The notes below the pieces were generated by a model, which was given only the letters and a program-made list of their open reading frames with translations, made no database searches and had not been told where the DNA came from. Below, in pieces: positions 45,639-57,471 of a stretch of 64,000 nt of DNA. Origin of the DNA: Echria macrotheca (lineage: Eukaryota > Ascomycota > Sordariomycetes > Sordariales > Schizotheciaceae). A program made the translations under genes and the position numbers. Within the stretch, counting starts at the first letter, position 1. Each line of letters begins with the position of its first letter. Location: assembly GCA_030411725.1 (NCBI GenBank), contig MU839827.1, forward strand, positions 1,736,001-1,800,000, given 5' to 3'.

Positions 45639-46382
45639 TTAACCTGGCTGCGGGGGAGTGTATTCACTTGGTGATGATGTCTGATCTGCCAATACCGGTT
45701 GAGACGAGAGGTTAGATGGCATGTCGGATCGTGGCCGAGATGGACCCCTTCCCGACTTGGATCGCGAGCGTACTCGAGATCGGGACCGGGACCGGGATGC
45801 AGGAGGCGGGAGGGGAAGCGCCGCGGACGGAGGGGGCACGCTAACCCACGGCTCGCCGGCCGGGTTTACGTATCCCTGTGTCTCCGATGCCTCGATTTCG
45901 TGTCCTTGTCGTCGTTCCAGGGGAGGAAGAAGAAGAAGATGAGGGGTGGGTTTGAGAGCTGATGATGATGCGGGTATGGAAGGGTAAGTCGTACCCGACG
46001 GGCTGATTCGGCCTAGGTCTAGGTCTAGGTTTAGACTCGGAGGGGGAGGGATGATGGGGATGGAAGGAGGAAGGGAACTTGTTTGGTTGCTGCGGTGGCA
46101 CCCCTGGAGCTGGATGTGGATGGTATCGTGTATGTGGTGGTAGTAGTCGTAATCCTTTGGCGGCGGCGTCGGCGGTCTGGAGGGGTAAGGGGGATCGTCG
46201 TCGCCAGGTGCCTGCTGTTCCAGATGGTGTTGTTTGGGTTGTTGCTGTTGTTGTCGCCGTCGCCGGCGGTGGTATATAGCTAGGACGCTGAACATGCCGA
46301 TCGAGACGAAAGCCGCGGCGCCGGTGATGGAGGCGATGGAGGATGCACTTAGGGATTGGGGTTGCTCTTCGGCTTGGGACAT
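45639..46382 (-). CDS. Small single-TM protein with Pro-rich and Arg/Ser-repeat cytosolic region
   Basis: Single-exon frame of 247 residues, MSQAEEQPQSLS onwards. One hydrophobic segment at ~14-36 (SITGAAAFVSIGMFSVLAIY) is followed at once by RRRRRQQQQQ, which predicts the N-terminus out and a long cytosolic tail. The tail is rich in Pro, His and Ser (SRPPTPPPKDYDYY) and contains an Arg/Ser dipeptide run (SRSRSRSRVRSRSKS) near residue 200. I recognise no family; such proteins are common and unnamed in Pezizomycotina. It sits convergently 255 bp from paralog A, whose tail is also Arg/Ser-repetitive. A (TTTGGG)n-like repeat lies 130-160 bp upstream. Low complexity makes the coding call moderate. 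Confidence 0.6.
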   Translation of the reverse strand: MSQAEEQPQSLSASSIASITGAAAFVSIGMFSVLAIYHRRRRRQQQQQPKQHHLEQQAPGDDDPPYPSRPPTPPPKDYDYYHHIHDTIHIQLQGCHRSNQTSSLPPSIPIIPPPPSLNLDLDLGRISPSGTTYPSIPASSSALKPTPHLLLLPPLERRQGHEIEASETQGYVNPAGEPWVSVPPPSAALPLPPPASRSRSRSRVRSRSKSGRGPSRPRSDMPSNLSSQPVLADQTSSPSEYTPPQPG

Positions 46383-46514
46383 TGTCCCCCGCGTTTCCCG
46401 TTCCCGTTCCAGATGGTGTGATTTTCTTTCCTTTCTCCTAATATACCGAATCGTTGGTGGCCCGTTTATGGTATGGTCGTGTGGCTTGTACGATACATGT
46501 CAATAGGTAGGTGT

Positions 46515-46542
46515 GTTTGGGTTTGGGTTTGAGTTTGGGTTT
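46515..46542 (+). repeat. Degenerate (TTTGGG)n repeat
   Basis: About four and a half hexamer units of TTTGGG with one A substitution lie upstream of the minus-strand small TM gene. This may be a simple repeat or a G-rich promoter element. Confidence 0.7.
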
Positions 46543-46891
46543 ATGGTCCCAACCATGGTTGAAAGTTGTATTATTTTGTAGGTTGTGTTGATACAAAATT
46601 CATCCCCCCTTGCTCTGTCTGTTTCTATATCCAGCATCGTCATATCATGATACATTCGTCTCGTCTCGTCCAGGTCTGTGACGGTCCTATGCCACCTCCC
46701 CCTTTTTTCACCTCGCCACGGAAAAGCAAGCCGAAGGGACTCATTGTGGAGAATAGACAGTCAGCGGCACGCCCGCCCAGGAGGACCCCATTCAGGGGGA
46801 GGGCGACTCCAAGTCCCTTTCAGCCCTACGTCACCGAAATTTTGTTTCTACATAAGGTGATGATGTAGGTAGGTGGGGTGGTGGTGGTGGG

Positions 46892-47055
46892 CGGGAAAAT
46901 GTGATACTAACAAACCTAAAACGGGGGCTCCGGGCCGGGCGGAGTTATCTCTAATACTATCTGGTTAGGTAGGGGAGGCGGTCAGTGATAATAGCCCCCC
47001 TTTCCCTTTCCCCTTGGAGATAGGGGAAGAAGATTTGTTAGTATCACATTTCCCG
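46892..47055. repeat. MITE-like element with ~22-bp terminal inverted repeats
   Basis: The left arm cgggaaaatgtgatactaac and its continuation (46892-46914) match the reverse complement of the right arm (47034-47055) over 22 positions with one 1-base gap. The arms enclose ~120 bp without an ORF. No clear target-site duplication is seen. A miniature DNA transposon remnant or a large hairpin would both fit. Confidence 0.5.
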
Positions 47056-49191
47056 TGGTGCAGAGCAATTTTGGCGAATCAGAGGTCGTGGGTGTCTCTT
47101 TTATTATTCCCGCCACTTGTTTCAGCATCAGGGGATTGGTTGGAAGCGCCGTCGTCATATACCTAGGTGTTTGGTTTCTTTGGAAGCTGAGAGGCTTTCG
47201 CTGGCTTTACTGGTACTGTTTCTTGGAGAACGAAACTTTGGGATCAAGAAAGACTGGTAAGGCGGCAGGCTCAGCTTGGAGTTTATTCGTTGCTGGTCCT
47301 GCAGGCGTATCTGGTGGCCTATCAAACCTTTGGCATTTTCGAGCCGGGCGTTGGCCTGCGCCTGTTCTCCTCCTCCTCCATCCATCTGTCTCGCACAACA
47401 CGATGACAGCGGACAAGAGACACCTTGAAGATAATTTCCCCAATCTTCGTCCCGAACGGATAAACAGCCGTTCCAACCGCATTGAATCAGCCGGAGCCCA
47501 AACCCGGAAAGACTTCACGAGGCTCACTCGTCAACGCCGAACAACCACTCGTCAGTACGATCCCGCCGTCATGGATCACCACTGTGATGCGCCAGGGTCA
47601 CGGCGCTGGCGGCTCTTTTGCGCATCGACAACGGATGACCATCCCGGTCCGCAGTAGTGCGTTGAGGTGGTCGTCAGGATCGATACAGCGTGGTCGGGGA
47701 AAAGGTGATTGGACGGCACGTCCCAACGACGCAAGTTTGGCGCCGTCTAGAAAGTTCGGGGTCAAACGGGTCAATCAGCCGTTGTCGTCTTGGGAGAAGG
47801 ATTCTACGTCTTATCTAACACGACGAGCTGCATATACGCTGGGATCTTGTGTTTTTTACACGTGTAGTACTCTCGTGAACCCCATGGACCGGTTCATGTT
47901 TTTTTATCTGAGGTTCTGGAGAACAGAGTCCTACAGCTGACGAGGGGCTCTAGGATCCACCTGCCCACACTCATTGAACTGTACCAGCCGATGATTTCGC
48001 TACCTAGCCGAATCTTAAATGCACACCGGCATCAATACTCAGAGCCGGCCGATGATGATGAATATCCAGTAGGCACTGACGTCGGCTTCATTTGTGGTCA
48101 CACTCAAGCTGAAGCCCCTTGCGGTGTGCATCTGTGCATCTGTGCAGCTGCACCTCTTCACGCCCCACAGACAGCTGCAGCCGGGACGGCCAATCACAAT
48201 CCTCAACCTTGACGGATCAGGGCCGGTGCTTCCACGCCATTGGTTGGCCTTGTCTCCATGTGCTGGGGCTCGCTGGGGCGGGTCGCAGACGGCGCGTCCC
48301 CTCAGCGCTTAACTCGCCCCCACATCTCGTCTTTGCACGGAAAACCCCGACACGATCAGATCGAACTTGCGGAGGACGTGGGTTGGGTTCTGAGCCCAGA
48401 GCACTCAGCAGACCGCGGTGGGTCTTGACAACCCCAGACCACCATCCCGTGGAAGAAGGAAGGCACGGCACGGGTCCGTAATGAGGTCGCGCTTTCCCGG
48501 CAAAGACGTTGGGTGCAACGTTGGAAGGTGGCATCAGAGAGTCCTCGCGTGCCTGCATTCCATCTCGCATCCAGCCCCCTCTGCGTAGGAAGGAGCGTCG
48601 TCCATATCTGGCGGGCGTTGATACCGTTGTGCGTTGATCGAATGCAAAGGAGAAACACAGAATCCTGACTCGATCAGAGCCAACAGACGACGATAACTCA
48701 AGAACCAGTCCCAAGCCAGGGATCCGTAGACCTTGAAGGATGTGGTCAGCCCCGCGCAAAGACAGGCGGCCGGCGTCACTGGCGTGTAAAGCGCATGCAA
48801 ACCAGTGGGAGCGACCAGGGAGACGGCGCCTAAGAAGCCATGGCACCGCGCGCCCGCTCCTCCGCCTCGCTTCCCACGGCCAGACACGCAGTCCAGGGTG
48901 CCCGATGGATTCACATATGGTCAGTCCGGGACCCCGCTTGGGCTCTGGACTGTGATTCTTGCTGGCTTTCTGGATTTCGTCCTCCTCGATCACCAGCAGA
49001 GAGACAGAAGCAAGCATCCAACATGGCGATTTCACCCGAATTGTAACCACCTCGATCGGCTTCGGTCGACCTCCCCTCCGCAGCCTCCACAGCAACGGCA
49101 CGGCGCATAACGGCCCCCAGCAGCGTTTGTTTCACAGGCCCGACAGCTTCCGCAGCCGCTGGCCGTGTTACCATCGTCCCGGGTCGGCAAG

Positions 49192-52100
49192 ATGAAGATT
49201 GCCTGTCTCCAGTTTGCTCCCCAGGTGGGGGAGCTGGACAATAATCTCAACCGTGCCGATGCCGTCCTCAGTAGAACGGGCTCTAGGGATCTCAATGGTC
49301 TAGATCTTCTAGTCCTGCCTGAGCTCGCCTTCAGTGGTATGTTCCTCACCCACACAGTGTGAGTGAGACTGAGGGCTAACAACTCACCGCAAGGTTACAA
49401 CTTCGAGTCCCTGCGAGAGATATCTCCCTTCCTGGAATACCCTGGGAGCGGACCCAGCTCACTCTGGGCTCGTACCACGGCCTTGAAGCTTGACTGCGCT
49501 GTTGTCGTCGGGTACCCTGAGAAGGTGGACATATCCGCCCGGTGGCCTGCTTCGCCCGAGTACTACAACTCGGCCATCGTCATCAACAAAGATGGCGAGA
49601 CCATCACCAACTACAGGAAGTCCTTCCTCTACCCGACCGACGAGACGTGGGCCCTGGAAGGCAAAGGTTTCTTCCAAGGTCGCGTACCCGATCTTGGAAA
49701 TGTGGCGCTCGGCATCTCGACAGACCTCAACCCCTACCGGTCAGAAACCCGGTGGGATGCCTTCGAGTTTGGCGTGGCGGCCGTTTCCGCCAATGTTGTC
49801 ATTGTCACAATGGCCTGGCACACGGATCAGGACATGAGCCAGTACAGTCGCAAGCCGCAGGAACCCGATCTCGAGGCTATCGTATATTGGGTCCAACGAC
49901 TGGAACCGGTCATTGCTGCCAAAAAGGAGGAAGAGGTTACCGTTATCTTTTGCAACCGGACCGGCACAGAAGGAGACGTGACATACACCGGCACCAGCGC
50001 CGTGCTCGGTATCCGCGGCGGCGAGGTCTTCGTCTACGGTATGCTTGGCCGTGGAGTCAAGGAGCTTCTCGTTGTCGATACCAGCAGGCCACCTATCAGC
50101 AAGTTGACCGAAGGCAAGACCGCCCCAACGGTTGAGTCTCGTAATGGGCCATTATCTCCCGCTGGACGCGATCCATCGGGAGTTTCTGACTGGCTTGATG
50201 GTCGTCCATGGGCTCGGGGCCTACCTGGAGATCTGAAGCTAGAAATGTCGGGAGTCTGGGGCAAGAAGGATCTCGGCCCTCTTTCTCCTATTTCTTCGGC
50301 TGGTGGCCACTTTTCACCTGGTGGTCACTTTTCACCAACCTCACCCGGCGCCCCACCATGCCCTGCCATGTCCATTGACGCGAGCGCGGTGATACAAGAA
50401 CCATTCCCGCCTGCGCAACTCCAAGCACTGGCTGCGATCGATCGGCGCCCTGCTGTCCATCCGGCACTTCCCGCACCGCTGTCAAAACACAGCGCTCTCC
50501 CAAAGCTGATGATTCCCTCGGGCACCAACTCTTCTTCATCATCTCCGGGCCCGTGGCGATTCAACAAGATGGCCAGTCCGTTCCCCAGGGGTCTGCCAGG
50601 TGGTCGTCGACCTCAGGTCTTGAAAGGCGAGGTAGCCATGACGCCTATTTCGGCCTTCGATCCTGATAGTGCCCAGTCAGCACAGCTCTCAGGGCAGACA
50701 ACAGGAAACTCGCCACAACGGAAGCCCTTTTCGTGGGTTCTCCCGAAAGCCGGCGACAGTGCCCCGGAAGAAGTTCCGGATCCCGCAAAAGAGTCTCGGT
50801 CGCCTGAGCGTAAGCCTCTCTCCGCCTACCCTTCTGATGTCCCCCTACTGGCCGAGCCGAAAAGAGAAAAATTGGCCATTCAAGCAGCCGCTCCTGAGAC
50901 CAAGCCTATGCCTGAGCTGCAGCCGTTAGAGGAGGATGAGGCACCTCAAAGGCTGTATGACGACGAAGAGCAGGCTGAGCTCATGGGGCAGTTGTCTTCT
51001 ATCTTGCAGGGTCTGCGCAATGCAGGTCCGGCGGCTGTAAAGGCTCAAACGAACGATTCACGCGACCCTTCTCAGGACCGGCCGTTCTCACCAAAGTCGC
51101 GGAATGCCTCACGAAATACCCACAGGGCCAACATGATGAACTTGGCCGACACTTTGGTGAGCGACAGAGACCACAGTCTGCCACGCTCTACCCAGCCAAG
51201 CGCCGCTCCCAACACATTCGACTACCCCAATGATATGCGGCCCGCCGGAGTCCGCGCCCTAGCTGGTAGGGATGGCTCATTGTCACCTGTCATCGCGAGA
51301 CCGTCAAGCCGTGCCTCTCACCGGCAAGCTTCTGTGTCTCGAGGCCCGAGAAAGCCTTCGGCTGAGGGCAGCAAAGAGCGCAATGGGCCAGCTCAGGTGG
51401 AGGATGAGATCCGGCCGCTCCGAAGCGTGAGCAACACTGCTCGGGAACAAAGCGGTGTCCGTCGCCAGGCCTCTCTTCTACGGTTTGCGACATCCCAGCA
51501 GGTGGAAGAAAAGGACCAGGCCAGTGAGCATACCAGGCGACGCCCATCCCAGCCGAGCGACTCTGCAGAGAGGCCGCAACATCGCCAGGTGAGCAGAGGA
51601 CGACAGCCGGTTGCTCGGGCAGCTTCGGTGGAGCCTGCAATCGTCGTCCTAAAGAGGGGACATATGATGCCGAGGACACAGTCCGCCTTGGGGCTCCAGT
51701 CTCCAACCGCACAAAGAAGCTTCCACATCCCCGAGGCTATCCAAGCCATCGAGGCCGTCGAAGCACGAGCAGCTCGAGATTTTGTCTCTCCCACTGCCCC
51801 CACTGCCCCGACTCGCTGTCTTCTCTCAGGTGATGACGATGAAGACATTGCCAAGATTAGCATCCCACCGCTCGACTACACACATCGTCGTCGGTCAATC
51901 TCTTCCACCACTTCACTCGACTCGTCGCCTCCATCTTCACCTCGGGCGTCTCCCCGGGCCGAGATGATGAAGCGCCTTGGCGGGCAGCAGTTGCCGCCGA
52001 AGCAGCATTCGCCGTCGCAAAAGCCGACGAGAAAGGAGAGGCTATACGATATCCCCATCCACCCCCCTTCGGAACCTCCCATCATCCGGGCGCCGCCAGC

Positions 52101-52314
52101 CGGTATGGAGTTACTATCTGCCAGTACGTTGGAGCACAGTCCAGGGCCTCTGACACCGCCGCGGTATGCATCGACGCCCGAGCCCGTGCTGCTGTCGCCG
52201 ATTTCGCCGATTTCCGTCAAGAGCGCCGGCATGGACAGCCTCGGGCTCCGGCTGCAGGATCTTATGAAGACTAAATCGCAGATTGATTTGCCCAGGGGAG
52301 GTGTCTTGGTGTAA
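49192..52314 (+). CDS. NTA1-like nitrilase-superfamily paralog B, catalytic Cys replaced by Ser
   Basis: Exons 49192-49336 and 49394-52314 give 1021 residues. The N-terminal ~285 residues align closely with paralog A: MKIACLQFAPQVGELDNNLN, LLVLPELAFSG, VVGYPE, NYRKSFLYPTDETWALEG. Intron 1 sits at the identical position and phase. Glu44 and Lys124 of the triad are kept, but the nucleophile motif reads GISTDLNPYR: codon 157 is TCG (Ser) where paralog A has Cys. Both introns that flank the Cys exon in paralog A are absent here. The rest (~290-1021) is disordered and Pro/Ser-rich without the dense SR repeat of A. A frameshift is excluded because the frame is open throughout. It is most likely a pseudoenzyme with a scaffold or regulatory role; Ser nucleophile activity is the alternative. 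Both are inferences. Confidence 0.87.
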
Positions 52315-53169
52315 ATGCGGTATTGTTCTGTCTGGTTCGCAATATTATTCACGGACATTTTTTTTTCTTTTGTTTTGTTGCATAGCGACTTGGGGTTATT
52401 TGGAATATTCATCTTCAGATTGGCGATACTTTCCCACCTATGTATTAGTTTGGTAGTGTAATCTGCATATGAGGGAAAATATAAGGTTATGATCTGAGCT
52501 GTCGACTTGGTCTTGCCGTGACTGTGACACGATGCTGTATATACATGTATATATTCCTCTTGGCCTAGCACCGTTACTTTTTTCATACTGATACTCGTTC
52601 CGTATGATGGACAGTGAGTGATATATACGGATACACTGATTTCAAGAAACTCTGCCGGGATCGGATATGTGTGTTTTCTTCCGTCCCCAAGTCCATCGAA
52701 GACGCTGAACAACTCAGGTATCGCGTTGAGTAGTCCGAACCCGACACCGAGCTGGATATTATTTGTTACATGGTGGGTATCCTTGGCTCGTGGATAGTTC
52801 TCATAGTAAATAGAGATGGGATTGAAGGAGATGGAGGGATGGGGATGAAGGGATGGGAATGAAGGGATAGGGACAGGGTAAAGTGATGCGGCGAATATGT
52901 GGCCTGCTCTCTGGGGGTTGAAGAATATCTGGACGGATAGGGATGGATGGATGGCATATATGATATATATAGGAGGAAGAATATATCCGGATGGATGGCC
53001 TTGATGGAACTGAGTGGGTGGTGGGTGGTTAGGTGAACACATCACAAGCAGGTTGGTGCTATTTATCTATCTGTATATCTACAGGTGCTCCTCTTTTTAT
53101 TCTGGTCCAACGGACCGTATAACGTATAACTGTACGTAGGTACTATGGCGATATTTAGAGCTGGCGATA

Positions 53170-53191
53170 CCCCCCTCCCCTCCCCTCCCCC
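53170..53191 (-). repeat. G-quadruplex-capable tract
   Basis: Four runs of four or more C separated by single T on the plus strand give four G-runs on the minus strand, sufficient in principle for a G-quadruplex. Confidence 0.6.
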
Positions 53192-53261
53192 TATTTTCCC
53201 CACTCATATACTTGCCCATATATGCATCTCCAATTCGGAGGATATCAAGAGGGAATATTCC

Positions 53262-53301
53262 CCTTTCTCTCTTTCTCTCTGTGTGTGTATGCGTGTGTGT
53301 G
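53262..53301 (+). repeat. Compound CT/GT microsatellite
   Basis: A CT-rich tract runs directly into a GT tract, with short interruptions. Confidence 0.7.
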
Positions 53302-56300
53302 CTTACTAGTCTAGATACGCCTTTCTCTGCGGAGACCTGTTGCAATTTTTTTTTTGAAGGGGGACCGTGATTCAGTTACAATGGCTGAGATGTCAAGTGA
53401 ATAATATAGAGAGAAATCTGAAATGTCCGAGGGTAGCGACCCAACAGAGAGAGGGCTCGGGTGTGCAAGAATGGATCTCATCACAGGGAAGGAGGAGAAG
53501 GAGTAGTAGAAAGAAGAAGGAGGAATTGGAGGAGAAGATAGGAAGAGGAGGGAGAATGTGTGGTTTCTACATGTATTGTACCTGGTTACTACATCTGATA
53601 ATAGTCGGGCAGAAGGAGAATATTACGGATTACGGAGATACTCGCTCGGTGAGAAGATGTGAGTAGATCCATCAAGATTTAATGGTCCAGAACCAACATC
53701 GACCACGCTTGAACGCCCCCAGCATATTCACTCGACAGAGTCCACTTCCACCCAGAATGCTCAAGCTTTTCGTATTAACGGAGTGGGAAGTTAAGATGGT
53801 TGCCGTCAGCACACCTACGTACTTTGGTACGTTCAAACTAATCCTCGGGGACAGAGTACAGGCAAACAATCTACTGGGGCTGACAATAGAGGAAGACAGC
53901 AACGGAAAGCAAGAACTAGGGATGGAGAACTTCACATGACGGCATGTCTGGTGTTCTATGACGGCTGGGGTACGGACGACAACACGGAAATGTCGTGATG
54001 TACTGCTGTCCGGAAACTAGAACAAAGCAAAGACCGGGCATTGGGCTAGTTGTAGGACCGGTTGAATGGGCAGCCACGATGGGAATAGTTGTTGTGTACC
54101 TGCACCTGTCTCTGTGAAGATATGCGTGGAATGCTTGTTTCTCGTGTTCTTGTGTAATGTTCTCTCAGTCTCGGAGTCTCTGGAGTGCATCATAACAGAA
54201 CGACAACTGATTGCAAGTTAGGTGACACGACTGGGGACTGTCTCCCCCTCAAACCCAGAACGATCATCACAACAAACCATATTCGGACACGCAAAAGGGG
54301 TCGACAGGTTGAGATCACACCTACATGGGGTCCTTTGCCATCGCTCCCCTCCCTCTGCCTCCTCGCCCTGTAACCCATCCTGCACCAGAGCAGAGAACTC
54401 CTGCTCAGTAGACTAGCTCATAAAGAAGCCAGACAAGAAGAGAGATGATATTCCCTTGGCGCCCGTAATCACCAACACTCAGTTCGTATGCAGGATATTA
54501 ATTACCCTTGCCAAGCTACGCCTAAACAAAGCCCACAACCTAACCGGGCGGTAAAGTCATCTCCTCACGACATCTCCCAGCTGCACTCGACAGACAAGTT
54601 CCCCAAATTTGAAGCTATTCAGGATACTATCTCGACGAGGCAAACAATTCGACGCCGGGCGCTTGCTGGACTGATCACAGAAAAAAGATTCTAGGTGCTT
54701 CCAAGAGAACGACCAAATAACCGCCAGCAGCTTGCAAGGCAAGCTCGTAAAATAATATGGACAGACGCCTTCACTGCAAACGGTCGGGCTTCTTACCAAC
54801 TAGTGGGAACTCCCGGGCGGCAAAGTCGAGGCTAGCCTAACCCGAACTACCGGGTCACAGTCGATCCGGTTAACTATGTGATGGCTTCGTGGTACGGAGC
54901 GATGGGTAGCCGCCGGTCAGGGGTAAACAGCCTCAGACTGTTGACAAACTCCTGTCAAGTTGCCTTTGAACCCACCAGAGCGTCATCTAGATCATCACAT
55001 CTTTAGCTTGCCATCGCCAAGTCGAGGGCTCCGCGTGGTAGACATCGTGGATCCGTCCCATGCATATGTTGATCAAGCCACCGTGACTAACATCCAGGAA
55101 CCGTCCAGGGTCGGCGTCTACATGACACGCCACGGGGCTCGCTGTTAGACTAACAGCTGCCGGGAGTTGGTGATAGCTTCATCACTTCTCGTTCCATCTG
55201 CACCCCAGGGGCACAAGATGACTGCCGGCCAAGCCAAACGCAGAGCACGTTTCCTGAACTTGTTCGGTGCAGCATCAGCATCCACGACGTCTTGCGTCTC
55301 GTAGCACCGGCGACAGCCGCTAAGGGGGTTCGACGTCCCCTGAACCGAACTAGAAAGAGCAACACAGGTCGGCGGCAAACTGAGTGACGGTTGTCGTCCA
55401 GCTGCCGCTTGGCGTCCCGGAGCCGTATCCGAGATGCTGCTTCGGTTGCATGACACTGTTGCTTCGAACAGCAGACAGGAGACGACTCTGGTGCGATCGC
55501 TTGCATTGGTAGCCCCAGGACGGCCAATGGGAGACAACCAGCTGCTGGGCAGAACTGGTCACGTCACCTTGTCACCTCTCACGGTGGAGCAAGTTGGGGG
55601 CGGCAGGCGCCTGCAGCCGTTTCCCTCGACTGCCTGCGGTGATGTCGGCCGGGCGCTATCTCACGGAAGGCGGCGATCTGATTGGGGGCGGCCGCGGCCT
55701 GCAGGGGAGGGAGGGAGGGACGGAAGCGGTGTCCGAACCAGTCAGCCCGAGGCCGAAAGGACTCGACGTGGAGGGGGGAAGGGATTTTTGTTCGTGGGGC
55801 ATATTCGAAACTATCGACAACTACCGCCATTGCCATGGCCTCCTCCCGCGCCCATTCCAAGGCTGAGAGAGGGACGAGCCTGCAAGCGATAAATTGTCTC
55901 ATGCAGAGGTTGGATATCTTGGACGGGGGGGCACTTGCGCTCCGCATCTGCCGTGGCTTACTCACTTGAAAAGCACTTTGACCGTGTTACCATGCCGCGT
56001 ACACTCAAATCGATCCCGATGAGATTGCCCGTCTGTGTGTTTGCCCATGCGTCCCGCTGAACGTGGCGACTTCTACCGGGCGCGACGACGACGACACGAC
56101 GAGCAAACAAGCATTTCACCCCCCTCGCGCTCGCCGCCGCGGGACACCGCTTCGAATGGGCGCCCAGCAATGTGCCCTTGGGCGGGAGGTAGCACTGTAG
56201 TTATTGCAGTGTATCATGCATATTGCCGCGGTGAAGACAGTATGGGTTCCAGTCTGTCGGGCTCTGGCCAGCAGCAATTCGGCGCGAGATAGGCCCGGAT

Positions 56301-57471
56301 AGCCAAGAGGTTGGGGGGCGGGAAAAAGACTTTGCCCGCACCAGGTTGGGAAATCGGCGATGTGGGAAGCTGGACTCGAGAACCATGGATGGGCTAAGAT
56401 TTGCATCCCATCCGTTCTCACCATGCGTCGTTTTGTGCTGCCTGCTCGCTGAAGAGGCCGCTGTCCGAGGGCTGAGAGCGGATGATTTGAGAACAGAGTA
56501 GCATCCCTAGTATATGAGATTCCAAGACCAAATGGCCAGCAAATCCCAAGGCGGTGCGACACTGCCGGATGGGATGGAAATCCGAGCAAGACGTGTTGGG
56601 TATCGCATTGATTGTTGGTGGTGGAGGTGGGGTGGTGGGCTGGGCTCTCAGACCGAACCAGGTGCTGAAGCGGACGGCTGTGAGGGGCAGAAACCCAGCT
56701 CTTGCCGGATTGGGGCAGCCGGGAAAAAGAGGCTTGCGGCCAATCAGCGGGACGGACGCGGGGATCGAGACCAGGTGTCGCAAGTCACTTGCAGCGAGCA
56801 CAGAGCTGCGCGCGCTGTGACTGGCCAATCTGGCTTGGGGGCTGCTGGCACCTGCATTGGGGCGAGCTAGTGGCCGCCTGGCCGCCCACCACAGAGGGCT
56901 GATCCCTCGCTGCATGCGGGCTCGCCTGTCACTTGGCACGCAAATCACCAGCCAACACCCCGGCCACCAACCATCCTGCCCCCCTTGCCCCCTTCTTCGC
57001 GGCCGCTGGAGAGCTGCGTCTGGAGGGCAGCGGGTGCTGGCCGAGGCCGCGGGGAACATTGATCTGTCCATCACATCACATCTTTTCTGTCTCCCGGATC
57101 TCTGCAGAACACGAGACACGCCGGCTCTCCTCGACGAAGTGTGCGCGCTTGCCCGAACGCCATCTGCAATATAGTTAGTCTGCTCTTGTTTGTTCCAGCC
57201 CGCCGGCTCGCGATATATCAGCGGAGCTTGGCCCGTCGACCGTTCCTGGGGCCGCTTCTGTCGACCACCACACCTTTCGACCCGGCCCCCTTCTGGACCT
57301 CGAGGAATCATGGTTATGTCGCACAAGCTTCGGACGTTGTGGCGATAACCGTCTCTGAGCTTTATCAAGTCCCGTCTGCGCCGAACGACGACATTCGCAT
57401 TCAACACCTGCCGGTCAGGTTGCGTATTATCCCGAGTCGCCCGACGGCCACCGTCAAAGATTAGATTCACC

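Larger units (their letters stand above)
46383..49191. other. Long intergenic region, no gene seen
   Basis: 2.8 kb between the small TM gene and NTA1-like paralog B. It contains the inverted-repeat element at 46892-47055 and a TTTGGG-like repeat. Long frames on both strands (47055-47657 plus; 49101-48217 minus) are not supported by any motif. Confidence 0.5.
52315..57471. other. 5.2 kb stretch without supported genes
   Basis: This stretch has an AT-richer 3' flank of paralog B (to ~53.9 kb) with simple repeats, then a long pyrimidine-rich upstream region of the surface-protein gene. Two long minus-strand frames (53045-51876 and 57695-56418) overlap real exons antisense and lack any domain. 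They are judged spurious. Confidence 0.5.

Noticed and set aside
48217..49101. 294-codon minus-strand ORF upstream of NTA1-like B
   Set aside because: No recognisable motif, overlaps several other open frames, and occupies the expected promoter of the downstream gene.
51876..53045. 389-codon minus-strand ORF
   Set aside because: It overlaps the 3' end of NTA1-like B in antisense, then runs through simple-sequence 3' flank. The translation has biased, motif-free composition.
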